From: Hydrocarboniphaga sp965279055
GTDB taxonomy: Bacteria; Pseudomonadota; Gammaproteobacteria; Nevskiales; Nevskiaceae
Direction: 5' to 3'
Assembly (NCBI RefSeq): GCF_965279055.1
Contig: NZ_OZ257125.1
Coordinates: 3,410,001 to 3,474,000, forward strand
Length of the DNA stretch: 64,000 bases
Below are positions 45,729-53,559 of this stretch, piece after piece (the stretch's first letter is position 1; the number at the start of each line of letters is the position of its first letter). A program made the position numbers and the translations under genes. The notes under the pieces are model-generated. The model was not told the DNA's origin. It worked only from the letters and a program-made list of their open reading frames with translations, and did no database searches.

Positions 45729-46072
45729 CGCGCGCCCCCGACCGGATCGCGCAGCGCTCTCTTCGGCTGCTCGACGACGACGTAGTCGCGCGGTTCGGAC
45801 ATGCCGAGCTGATCGCGCGCCAGGGTTTCGATGCGCGCGTGATGCGCCAGCGCGGCTTCTTCCAGCTGCAGCTGCGACCACTCCATGTCGAGCCGGTCGC
45901 GCTCGGTGCGCAGGCGCTCGACTTCGGTGGTCAGCAGGCGGTTTTCATGCTTGACGTAAACCACGCCAAGCGCGAGCAGGATCGCGAGCAGCGCCAGCAG
46001 TAGCGGGATTGCCAGGCTGTCGCGCGACACCGGCGACGGCATGCGCGGCTTGGTTCTCGCGGCGGCGCTCAT
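45725..46072 (-). CDS. ftsL: Cell division protein FtsL
   Basis: A 115-residue bitopic protein: basic N-terminus, one TM (LAIPLLLALLAILLALGVVYV) and a heptad-repeat coiled coil (ENRLLTTEVERLRTERDRLDMEWSQLQLEEAALA) that pairs with FtsB. The conserved RIETLARDQLGMSEP patch follows. Start at 46072 overlaps the rsmH stop (ATGA); an earlier frame start at 46129 was rejected. Confidence 0.95.
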   Translation of the reverse strand: MSAAARTKPRMPSPVSRDSLAIPLLLALLAILLALGVVYVKHENRLLTTEVERLRTERDRLDMEWSQLQLEEAALAHHARIETLARDQLGMSEPRDYVVVEQPKRALRDPVGGAR

Positions 46073-46977
46073 GCCTTGCGCTCCGCCACGCGCAACACCG
46101 CGCTGCGCGCGCGCGGATTGATCGCGCACTCGGCATCGCTGGGGAAGGCGCGCGAAATGGTTTTCAGCTCGGGCTTGCCGGCATCTTCCGGGCCGGTGAC
46201 CTTGGCGTCGCGCATGAAGCGCTTGACGATGCGGTCTTCCAGCGAATGGAAGCTGATCACCGCGAGCCGCCCGCCCGGCGCCAGCACTTCCACCGCCGAC
46301 TGCAGCGCCTGCGGCAGCACGTCGAGTTCACGATTGATGAAGATGCGGATCGCCTGAAAGCTGCGCGTCGCGGGGTGGATTTTTTGATGCGGCCCGGACA
46401 TCGCACGCGAGATGATGCCGGCGAGCTGCACGGTACGCGTGATCGGCGCCTCCATCCGCGCCTCGACGATGCGACGCGCGATGCGCCGGCTCAGCCGCTC
46501 TTCGCCGTACTGGTACAGCACGTCGGCGATTTCTTCGACGTCGGCTCGTGCGATCCAGCTTGATGCCGGCTCACCGGAGCTGGTGTCCATGCGCATGTCC
46601 AGCGGGCCGTCGCGCAGGAACGAAAAGCCGCGCTCGGCGTCGTCGAACTGCGGCGAGGAAACGCCCAGATCCAGCAGGATGCCGCTGATTTTGCCGACGA
46701 GGTCGAGCTCGCGCAGCAGCGCGCCGATCTCGCCGAAATTGCGGTGATGGATGCGAAAGTTCGCGCGCTCGCCGAAGCGCTGCTGCGCGGCGGCGATCGC
46801 GGTCGGGTCCTGGTCCAGCGCGTGCAGGAAACCCTGGGTGCCGAGCACCTCGAGTATCGCCGCGCTGTGGCCGCCGCGGCCGAACGTACCGTCCACGTAA
46901 ACAGCGTCCGGCGTGCTTTCGACCGACAGGCCGGCCAGGGATTCTTCAAGCATCACTGGGCGGTGGGTGTCGGTCAC
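46069..46977 (-). CDS. rsmH: 16S rRNA m4C1402 methyltransferase RsmH (MraW)
   Basis: A 302-residue SAM-dependent methyltransferase acting on C1402 of 16S rRNA. DGTFGRGGHSAAIL (SAM site), GILLDLGVSSPQFDDAERGFSF, DGPLDMRMD and LAPGGRLAVISFHSLEDRIVK are conserved. The GTG at 46977 gives an N-terminus THRPVMLEESL that matches homologues; a TTG at 47046, six bases after mraZ, would add 23 residues and is less likely. Second gene of the mra operon. Confidence 0.95.
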   Translation of the reverse strand: MTDTHRPVMLEESLAGLSVESTPDAVYVDGTFGRGGHSAAILEVLGTQGFLHALDQDPTAIAAAQQRFGERANFRIHHRNFGEIGALLRELDLVGKISGILLDLGVSSPQFDDAERGFSFLRDGPLDMRMDTSSGEPASSWIARADVEEIADVLYQYGEERLSRRIARRIVEARMEAPITRTVQLAGIISRAMSGPHQKIHPATRSFQAIRIFINRELDVLPQALQSAVEVLAPGGRLAVISFHSLEDRIVKRFMRDAKVTGPEDAGKPELKTISRAFPSDAECAINPRARSAVLRVAERKA

Positions 46978-47052
46978 GGTGTCTTCAGAACGGAACGGGG
47001 CAGCGGCGCCGCGCAGACGCTCGGCTTTGGCAGAAAGGGGGCGCAAGGAACA

Positions 47053-47505
47053 TCACCGCTTGATCAGCTTGAGCGCCTGTTTCAGGCGATCAGGCTCGGG
47101 GCGACGCGCCTGGTAGCGCGCCTCGTCCCAGATGTCGAAACGGCTGATGCGGCCTTCGAACACCACACGTCCATTGGCCAGCCCGGCCTCTTCGCGCAGC
47201 CACTGCGGCAACACGATGCGGCCGGAGCCGTCCAGCTCCACCTGCACCGATCGGCCGAAAATTTCCTGCTTCAGCAACTCGGCCTGCTCGGTGTCCTCGA
47301 TCGCCTGGATCTGCTCGGCGAGCCTGGCGAATTCCGGTGCCGGGAAGACTTCCAGATGCGGTTTGTCGTCATACGAAAACGGGGTCAGGTAAAGCGGGCC
47401 GCTCTCGTTTTTGGCCAACGTATGCCGAAACGACGCCGGGACCGCGATGCGGCCCTTGTCGTCCAGAGATACGGCATACCAGCCTGAGAACACCCGCGCA
47501 CTCAC
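47053..47505 (-). CDS. mraZ: Transcriptional regulator MraZ
   Basis: A 150-residue protein with two SpoVT/AbrB-like halves: VSLDDKGRIAVPASFR and VELDGSGRIVLPQWLR. MraZ forms a ring that binds upstream TGGGN repeats and represses its own operon. The GTG at 47505 gives the family length (152 in E. coli); an ATG at 47577 overlaps the operator and was rejected. No strong ribosome binding site is seen, so 47493 (GTG) is also possible. Confidence 0.93.
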   Translation of the reverse strand: MSARVFSGWYAVSLDDKGRIAVPASFRHTLAKNESGPLYLTPFSYDDKPHLEVFPAPEFARLAEQIQAIEDTEQAELLKQEIFGRSVQVELDGSGRIVLPQWLREEAGLANGRVVFEGRISRFDIWDEARYQARRPEPDRLKQALKLIKR

Positions 47506-47571
47506 TTTGAGCCGTGGACGGCTCACCCGTTCAAAAAGGCGAACCGCAGGGAACACAGAATCCGTTCCATG

Positions 47572-47596
47572 CCCCACTTCGCCCCACTACGCACCA
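47572..47596 (-). promoter_or_regulatory. MraZ operator: three 10-bp spaced repeats
   Basis: On the minus strand TGGTG, TGGGG and TGGGG occur exactly 10 bases apart (complements at 47592-47596, 47582-47586 and 47572-47576). This matches the E. coli MraZ boxes (TGGGN repeats with 5-base spacers). They cover the expected transcription start and touch the -10 element, as needed for autorepression. Confidence 0.8.
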
Positions 47597-47624
47597 CTAT
47601 ATGCCACGGGAATCCACCACGCAA
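47596..47624 (-). promoter_or_regulatory. mra (dcw operon) promoter
   Basis: On the minus strand TTGCGT (47624-47619), a 17-base spacer and TATAGT (47601-47596) make a good sigma70 promoter directly upstream of the MraZ boxes. Transcription would start near 47589 and run into mraZ. Confidence 0.7.
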
Positions 47625-47864
47625 GCAAAAAACGTGATGAAACAAGGAGTTAAGCTTCAGGGAGCGTTCAGCAAGATAATGGCGAAGAAACAGCCACTTA
47701 CGCGATTTTCTTAAAGTGAGCGGGGGAATCGTCCGCCGACGAACGCAGGGCACTGGCAGACGACGGTAGCCCGGGTGCAACCCGGGACCTGGGCACCACT
47801 CAGGGGAACCAGCCCCCGGTGCACCCGGACAACGGAGCGCGGGACGCTCCGTGATAACGAATAA
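47625..47864. other. Gap between the mra promoter and rnpB
   Basis: No gene is seen. It holds a family C inverted repeat (GTAGCCCGGGTGCAACCCGGG, 47766-47788), a GGTGCACCCGG dyad near 47816-47828, and a hairpin GGAGCG-CGGGA-CGCTCC (47834-47850) just past the 3' end of rnpB that may help end that RNA. Confidence 0.5.
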
Positions 47865-47867
47865 AAA

Positions 47868-48255
<388 letters not shown>

Positions 48256-48259
48256 GTGA

Positions 48260-49165
48260 CTATTCTACGCGTCCGGCTTCGTCATCGCCGCCGCCGAGCT
48301 GCATCGCCAAGGCATACAGCTCGCTCTTGCGGCCACCGCTGAGTTCGGCCGCGACTCGCGCCGCCTTGCTTGGCGACAGTTCCTTCAGCAGCACGCGCAG
48401 CAGGCGCTCGTGTTCGGCGCGGCCAGCGCTGGCGGCCGGCGCGCCTTCGATGACCAGCACGAATTCGCCGCGCGTGCGGTTGTTGTCCGCCGCCAGCCAG
48501 GCGGCAAGGTCGGCGGCCGGCAGGGTCACGCTCTGCTCGAAGCGCTTGGTCAGCTCGCGCGCCAGGCAGACCCGGCGCTGCGCGCCGAGCACCGCGACCA
48601 GGTCGTCGAGGCAGTCAGCGATGCGGTGGCTGGATTCGTAGACGATCAGCGTATGCGGCGTGGAGCCGAGTTCGCGCAAGCGCTCGCGGCGCTGGCTGGC
48701 CTTGGACGGCAGGAAGCCGACGAAGCTGAAGGCATCGCTGGCGATGCCGGCAACCGACAGCGCGGCGATCGCCGCACAGGGGCCCGGGATCGTGATCACC
48801 GGCAGGCCCGCTTCGCGCGCGGCACGCACCAGCACGAAGCCGGGGTCGGAGATCAGCGGCGTACCGGCGTCGGAAATCACCGCCAGGCTGCGCCCGGCCT
48901 GCAGCTGCTCGACCAGCCCGGCGACCGCGCCACTCTCGTTGTGCTCGTGCAGCGCGGACAGCGGCTTGCTGATGCCGAAGTGCGACAGCAGCATGCCGCT
49001 GTTGCGCGTGTCCTCGGCGCAGATGCGGTCGACGCTGCGCAGGATCGCCTGGCCGCGCGGCGACAGGTCGGCGAGATTGCCGATCGGCGTCGCCACCACG
49101 TACAGATGTCCGGCCAGCGCGGACTGTGCGTCCTGATGCTCGTCGCTGCGGAAGGTCTCGCTCAT
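48260..49165 (-). CDS. rsmI: 16S rRNA 2'-O-methyltransferase RsmI
   Basis: A 301-residue tetrapyrrole-methylase-fold enzyme that 2'-O-methylates C1402 of 16S rRNA, the same nucleotide as RsmH in the neighbouring operon. Visible: HLYVVATPIGNLADLSPRG, AEDTRNSGMLLSHFGI, VISDAGTPLISDPGF and IPGPCAAIAALSVAG, FVGFLP. Start at 49165 (MSETFRS) is chosen over 49213. It is divergent from lpoA and abuts rnpB, whose promoter must lie inside the 3' end of rsmI. Confidence 0.96.
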   Translation of the reverse strand: MSETFRSDEHQDAQSALAGHLYVVATPIGNLADLSPRGQAILRSVDRICAEDTRNSGMLLSHFGISKPLSALHEHNESGAVAGLVEQLQAGRSLAVISDAGTPLISDPGFVLVRAAREAGLPVITIPGPCAAIAALSVAGIASDAFSFVGFLPSKASQRRERLRELGSTPHTLIVYESSHRIADCLDDLVAVLGAQRRVCLARELTKRFEQSVTLPAADLAAWLAADNNRTRGEFVLVIEGAPAASAGRAEHERLLRVLLKELSPSKAARVAAELSGGRKSELYALAMQLGGGDDEAGRVE

Positions 49166-49261
49166 AAAGTTGCAGCCTGCGGTCAGGGGAAGGCGAGCCG
49201 GTCGCCATGTCATACTTTAACGATGCCGACGCGTGTCCACCCGCCCCTGCTCAAGCCCCTG

Positions 49262-51097
49262 ATGAAGCCTCGCTTCCGGGTCGCTCTTTTTTTTGCGTAT
49301 TGCCTGTGCGCCGGCGCCCAGGCCGCCGAGCCGCCACGCGGCGAGCAGACGCTCGCGGCCGCCGAGGCGGCGATGAATGTCGGCGACGACCGCAAGGCAG
49401 AGAACCTGCTCAGCCAGGTGCCGCCGTCGTCGCTGGCGCTGCCGCAGATCGCGCGCGCGCAGATCCTGCGTTCGTCGATTTCACTGAAGCGCAACCTGCC
49501 GATGGCGGCCTTGCAGGCGCTGCCCAGCGGCTCGGATCACGTGCCGCTGTACGCCGAGCGCATCGAGGATCTGCGCGCGCGCGCGCTGTTCCAGCTCGGC
49601 GATCCGGTCGCGGCGACGCGCTCGCTGGTGCTGCGCGAGCGCTATCTGCAAGGTGACGGCGAGGCTCTCGCCGACAATCGCGAGCTGATCTGGCAGGGCC
49701 TGCAGCGCACGCCGCTGTCCAACGACGACGTGCCGCGCATCGCGGTGCAGGACGAGATCACGCGCGGCTGGCTGGAGCTGGCCTGGCAGCGCCAGCTCGG
49801 CGCCGCCGCGCGCTACGACAGCTGGGCCGCGCACTATCCCAAACATCCGGCGATCGGGCGCGAAGCCGCGCTGGCGCGCGCGCAGTCGACCGCGCCGCGT
49901 GGCAGCGCGCTGGCGATGCCCTCGGCGATATCGCCGCAGCCGGCCGCGGTCGCCGCCGCGCCGATCGCGCCAGGCGCGGCTCCGGCTGTGGTGATCGCCA
50001 CCGCGTCGGCGCCTTTCGTCACCAGCGGCAGCGGCCGCGGCTACGCGCTGCTGCTGCCGCTGACCGGCCCGTTCGCTGCCACCGGCGAAGCGGTGCGCGC
50101 CGGCTTCCTGCAGGCGGCCGGAGCGGCAGCCAATGAAGTGCGCGTCTACGATTCCGGCGCCAGCCCGGATCAGGCGCTGGTGGCCTATCAGAACGCGCTC
50201 AGCGAAGGCGCCGCGGTGATCGTCGGCCCGCTGCAGCGCGAAGCCGTCGGCGCGATCGCGCGCATGGGCCAGCCGCAGGTGCCGATGATCGCGTTGAACG
50301 CGCTCGACGAAAAATCCGTGGCGCCGGCGAATTTCCTGCAGTTCGGCCTGGCGCCCGAAGACGAGGCGCGCGCCGCCGCCGAGCAGGCCGTCGCGCAGAA
50401 CCTGCGCCGCGCGGTCGCGCTGGTGCCGAGCAGCGACTGGGGCCGGCGCGTGTTCGCCGCCTTCAGCGATCGGCTGCGCGAACTCGGCGGCCAGCTCACC
50501 GGCAACGACGTGTTCGAATCCGGCACCAACGATCCGTCGAAAATGATCAAGCGCCTGCTCGGCCTCGAGGCCAGCGAGAGCCGCCACAAGGCGCTGACCG
50601 CGGTGCTCGGCAAGGACACCGAGTTCGACGGCCGCCGCCGCGACGATGTCGACTTCGTGTTCCTCGCCGCCAAGCCCTCGGATGCGCGCGTGATCCTGCC
50701 GCAGCTGCGCTTCTTCCGAGCCGGCGGCCTGCCGATCTACTCGACCTCGCTGATTTACGAAGGCCGCGGCATCGACTGGCCGAGCATCCGCGTCTGCGAC
50801 ATGCCGTGGATGCTCGACAGCAGCGGCCCGTGGATCGCATCGCGAAACACCGCGATCACGCAAATTCCGGACGTGATGCGCAGCTATCCGCGCCTGGTCG
50901 CGCTCGGCAGCGACGCCTGGCGACTGGCCGGACTGCTGCACGATCACCGCCTGCAGACCGAGCAGCTGATCGACGGCGCCAGCGGCAGGCTGCGCGTCGA
51001 CGCCGATGGCAAGGTCGGCCGAAACTTGAGCTGCGCGGCGCCGAATTCGGCGCTGTCGCAGGCGCTGACACCGGCGCCGGCGCCGCCCCAGCCCTGA
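49262..51097 (+). CDS. lpoA: Penicillin-binding protein activator LpoA-like (LppC family)
   Basis: A 611-residue envelope protein. N-terminal TPR-like region (about 25-210), a Pro/Ala linker and a type 1 periplasmic-binding fold (YALLLPLTGPFAATGEAVRAGFLQAAG ... ALVPSSDWGRRVFAAF ... VDFVFLAAKPSDARVILPQL). In E. coli LpoA is an outer-membrane lipoprotein that activates PBP1A. Here the signal peptide reads FFAYCLCAGAQAA|EPP, with no standard lipobox, so the protein may be soluble in the periplasm. The ATG at 49262 is preferred; 49223 would add 13 residues. Divergent from rsmI and followed six bases on by yraN, a widespread order. Confidence 0.88.
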   Translation: MKPRFRVALFFAYCLCAGAQAAEPPRGEQTLAAAEAAMNVGDDRKAENLLSQVPPSSLALPQIARAQILRSSISLKRNLPMAALQALPSGSDHVPLYAERIEDLRARALFQLGDPVAATRSLVLRERYLQGDGEALADNRELIWQGLQRTPLSNDDVPRIAVQDEITRGWLELAWQRQLGAAARYDSWAAHYPKHPAIGREAALARAQSTAPRGSALAMPSAISPQPAAVAAAPIAPGAAPAVVIATASAPFVTSGSGRGYALLLPLTGPFAATGEAVRAGFLQAAGAAANEVRVYDSGASPDQALVAYQNALSEGAAVIVGPLQREAVGAIARMGQPQVPMIALNALDEKSVAPANFLQFGLAPEDEARAAAEQAVAQNLRRAVALVPSSDWGRRVFAAFSDRLRELGGQLTGNDVFESGTNDPSKMIKRLLGLEASESRHKALTAVLGKDTEFDGRRRDDVDFVFLAAKPSDARVILPQLRFFRAGGLPIYSTSLIYEGRGIDWPSIRVCDMPWMLDSSGPWIASRNTAITQIPDVMRSYPRLVALGSDAWRLAGLLHDHRLQTEQLIDGASGRLRVDADGKVGRNLSCAAPNSALSQALTPAPAPPQP

Positions 51098-51103
51098 CGA
51101 ACA

Positions 51104-51448
51104 GTGAAGGGCGCGGACGCCGAGGATCTGGCCCTCGCCTACCTGCAGAAGCAGGGCCTGCAACTGGTCCTGCGCAACTACCGCGCACGCGGCGGCGAGA
51201 TCGATCTGGTGATGCGCGACGCCGGTTCGCTGCTCCTTGTCGAAGTGCGCAAGCGCAGCAGCGCGCGCTTCGGTGGCGCTGCCGAATCGGTGGATGCGCG
51301 CAAGCGCGCCCGGATCGTGCTGGCCGCGCGCTGGCTGCTGTCGCAGCGCGCCGACCTGGCCAGGCTGGCGGCGCGCTTCGATGTGGTCACGCTGGATGCG
51401 GACAACCACATCGAGTGGATCAGGGCGGCGTTCGATGCCGGGGACTGA
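51104..51448 (+). CDS. yraN: YraN family (UPF0102) endonuclease-like protein
   Basis: A 114-residue protein with a GTG start. The PD-(D/E)xK-like core is visible: AYLQKQGLQLVLRNYRARGGEIDLV (Glu, Asp) and LLLVEVRKRSS (E-x-K). Homologues are linked to DNA or Holliday-junction processing, but the role is not established. Located directly after lpoA as in E. coli. Confidence 0.9.
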   Translation: MKGADAEDLALAYLQKQGLQLVLRNYRARGGEIDLVMRDAGSLLLVEVRKRSSARFGGAAESVDARKRARIVLAARWLLSQRADLARLAARFDVVTLDADNHIEWIRAAFDAGD

Positions 51449-51464
51449 TGCCGCGTTATGTCTC

Positions 51465-51528
51465 GCAGTCGCGGATAGGATCCGCTCCTAAAGGAGCTGA
51501 TGTAGGAGCGGATCCTATCCGCGACCGA
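51465..51528. repeat. REP doublet, family A variant, outward orientation
   Basis: Arms at 51465-51491 and 51501-51528 with GTAGGAGCGGATCCTATCCGCGAC. Unlike the other doublets, the CTCCTA ends face each other across a nine-base spacer, so the order of arms is reversed. Confidence 0.85.
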
Positions 51529-51554
51529 GGCCGATCAGCCGCAACCGCCCTCGC

Positions 51555-51983
51555 CTACTTCACCACCCGCAAATTCGGCCGACCACTCGGCCGCGGCGGG
51601 GTCTTCGGCGCGTCGTCGTCACCGCCGCCGTCGCTCTTGGGCTTGCCGTCCGGTGGCGTCGGCGGCTCGACCTCGCCGAAGACGATGCCTTCGCCGTTCT
51701 CGCGCGCGAACACCGCGAGCACCGCACCACTGGGAACCTGCACGTCGAACGAGCGCCCGGAGAAGCGCGCGGAAAACCAGATCGGGTCGCTGCTCATGTC
51801 CAGCGCCTGTACCGCCATGCCACTGATGTTCAGCGTGATGCGGCCTTCCTGCACGAATTCACGCGGAACCACCACGCCTTCGTAGTCGGCGGACACCAGC
51901 AGGTGCGGCGTGTAGCCGTTGTCCGTCGCCCAGTCGTAAATGGCGCGGATCAGGTAAGGACGGCGGGAACGGGATGACGGCAT
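51555..51983 (-). CDS. sspB: ClpXP protease specificity-enhancing factor SspB
   Basis: A 142-residue adaptor that tethers ssrA-tagged proteins to ClpXP. Conserved: RPYLIRAIYDWATDNGYTPHLLV, VVPREFVQEGRITLNIS and FSARFSGRSFDVQVP. A disordered Pro/Asp/Lys-rich linker ends in RPNLRVVK, the typical ClpX-binding tail. It is 49 bases after sspA in the same direction, the usual sspAB operon. Confidence 0.96.
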   Translation of the reverse strand: MPSSRSRRPYLIRAIYDWATDNGYTPHLLVSADYEGVVVPREFVQEGRITLNISGMAVQALDMSSDPIWFSARFSGRSFDVQVPSGAVLAVFARENGEGIVFGEVEPPTPPDGKPKSDGGGDDDAPKTPPRPSGRPNLRVVK

Positions 51984-52032
51984 GGGGCAATACGCAAAAA
52001 AACGCCGGAAACGGCGGATCAGTGTAGACGCT

Positions 52033-52677
52033 TCAGCGCTTGGGCGGCACCACACGCTGGAACGAAGTGCGAGCGAACGCGCGTTGTGCATAGCGGCGCA
52101 CCGGGTCGGCCGCGGGCGGCAGCTCGAGTTTCAGCTCGGCGATGCGCCAGAACAGCGCGGTCCAGGCGCTGTCCACGATCGAATGCTCCAGGCCGAGAAA
52201 CCAGCCGCGCGCCGGGAACAGCGGCGCGCTGGACGCGATCATGTCGGCGAGGCGCTTGCGCGCGGCGCGTGCGGCGGCTGGCGTCGCCGTCTCGATCAGG
52301 GCGAGCTGCATGAAATAGTCCTGCTCGATACGGTCCAGGGCCATGCGCAGGCGCGCGCGGTGCGCGGGCTCGGACGGCATCATCGGCGGGTGCGGATAGC
52401 GCTCGTCCAGATATTCGGCGATGACCCGCGCCGGATAGATCACGGTTTCGCGATCGGCCAGCGTCGGCAGGGTCTGCGAAGGATTCAGCAGCGCCAGGTC
52501 CTCGCTGATGCGCCCTGGACGCTGCAGCTCGAAGCGCGCGCCCTCGACGTCCTTCTCCGCCAACACCAGGCGCACCCACAGGCAGGTCACCGCATCGCTG
52601 CTGCAATACAGCGTGATGCCGGCGTTCGGCGCCGGCTTGGTCGGCTGGACGTACTTGGTTTTGGCGCGCAGGGACAT
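52033..52677 (-). CDS. sspA: Stringent starvation protein A (GST fold)
   Basis: A 214-residue glutathione-S-transferase-fold protein that binds RNA polymerase in E. coli. N-terminal thioredoxin-like part (GITLYCSSDAVTCLWVRLVL), LNPSQTLPTLADRE and IAEYLDERYPHPPMMP; C-terminal helical part with VDSAWTALFWRI. The catalytic GST residue is replaced, as in SspA. It lies downstream of petABC, as is usual in gammaproteobacteria, but a terminator (52747-52783) separates them, so sspAB should have its own promoter. Confidence 0.94.
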   Translation of the reverse strand: MSLRAKTKYVQPTKPAPNAGITLYCSSDAVTCLWVRLVLAEKDVEGARFELQRPGRISEDLALLNPSQTLPTLADRETVIYPARVIAEYLDERYPHPPMMPSEPAHRARLRMALDRIEQDYFMQLALIETATPAAARAARKRLADMIASSAPLFPARGWFLGLEHSIVDSAWTALFWRIAELKLELPPAADPVRRYAQRAFARTSFQRVVPPKR

Positions 52678-52746
52678 AAGCCTTGGACTCTAAGCCTTAC
52701 GGTGGTCAAAAGTCGACCAGCGACGCGCAGATAAAATCCTGAAACC

Positions 52747-52783
52747 AATAAAAAACGCCGCCAGGACAAACCGTGGCGGCGTT
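52747..52783 (-). terminator. Rho-independent terminator of the petABC operon
   Basis: On the minus strand the stem AACGCCGCCA / TGGCGGCGTT (10 bp with a 10-base loop) is followed by TTTTTTATT. It lies 21 bases after the petC stop codon. Confidence 0.9.
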
Positions 52784-52803
52784 CGGTTTCAGCGCGCGAG
52801 CGC

Positions 52804-53559
52804 TCAGTGCTTGATGTCGCGCCAGAACTCTTTCTTCAGCAGGTAGCACAGCACCAGCAGCAGCAGCAGATAAACCATCGCCTTGGGACCGACGCCCATG
52901 CGGATGCTCTTGCCCGGCTCGGCGGCGTAGCTCATGAAGTTGACGATATCGCCGACGAACTTCTCGTACTCGTCCGGCGACAGCGTGCCGGCCTGCACCA
53001 GCTTCAGCGGCGCGCCGTGATGCTCCTCGCCGTGCTCGGCGGCTTCGCCGCCTTCATGCGCGGCTTCCTTGACCTGCCAGCCCTGCAGCTCCCACAGCAC
53101 GTGCGGCATCGACGCGCCCGGCAGCACCAGGTTGTTGACGCCGACCGGACGGGTCGTGTCGACATAGAAGGTGCGCAGATAGCTGTAGACCCAGGAGGCG
53201 CCGCGCGCGCGGGTTTCCAACGTCAGGTCCGGCGGCGTCTGGCCGAACCAGACCTTGGACGCCTCCGCCGGCATCGCGCTGTGGATCTGGTCGCCGACCT
53301 TGGTCGAGGTGAACATCAGGCTGCTCTTGAGCAGCTCCTCGGGGATCTGCAGATCGTTGCCGATGCGGTTGTAGCGCAGGTACTTCATCGAGTGGCAGCC
53401 CGAGCAGTACGCCATGAAGTCGCGTGCGCCGCGCTGCATCGAGGCGATGTTCGAGGTGTCCGGCTGATAGGTGTACGGCAGCGCGTGGCCGCTTGCGGCA
53501 ACCGCGGCATCCGAGATCAGCAGGCCCGCAATCGCGAGCAGGAGTTTATGAGCGCGCAT
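52804..53559 (-). CDS. petC: Ubiquinol-cytochrome c reductase cytochrome c1
   Basis: A 251-residue subunit of the bc1 complex (complex III). Signal peptide (about 1-22), heme c site CSGCH at 52-56 followed by SMKYLRYNRIG, the distal heme ligand Met in the GASMPHVLWELQG segment and a C-terminal TM anchor (MVYLLLLLVLCYLL). A His/Glu-rich loop (about 166-182, HEGGEAAEHGEEHHG) is unusual and could bind metal. The start shares one base with the petB stop (TAATG). Confidence 0.97.
   Translation of the reverse strand: MRAHKLLLAIAGLLISDAAVAASGHALPYTYQPDTSNIASMQRGARDFMAYCSGCHSMKYLRYNRIGNDLQIPEELLKSSLMFTSTKVGDQIHSAMPAEASKVWFGQTPPDLTLETRARGASWVYSYLRTFYVDTTRPVGVNNLVLPGASMPHVLWELQGWQVKEAAHEGGEAAEHGEEHHGAPLKLVQAGTLSPDEYEKFVGDIVNFMSYAAEPGKSIRMGVGPKAMVYLLLLLVLCYLLKKEFWRDIKH

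Noticed and set aside
46978..47046. N-terminal extension of RsmH from a TTG at 47046
   Set aside because: The extra 23 residues do not resemble family N-termini; the GTG at 46977 gives the usual length.
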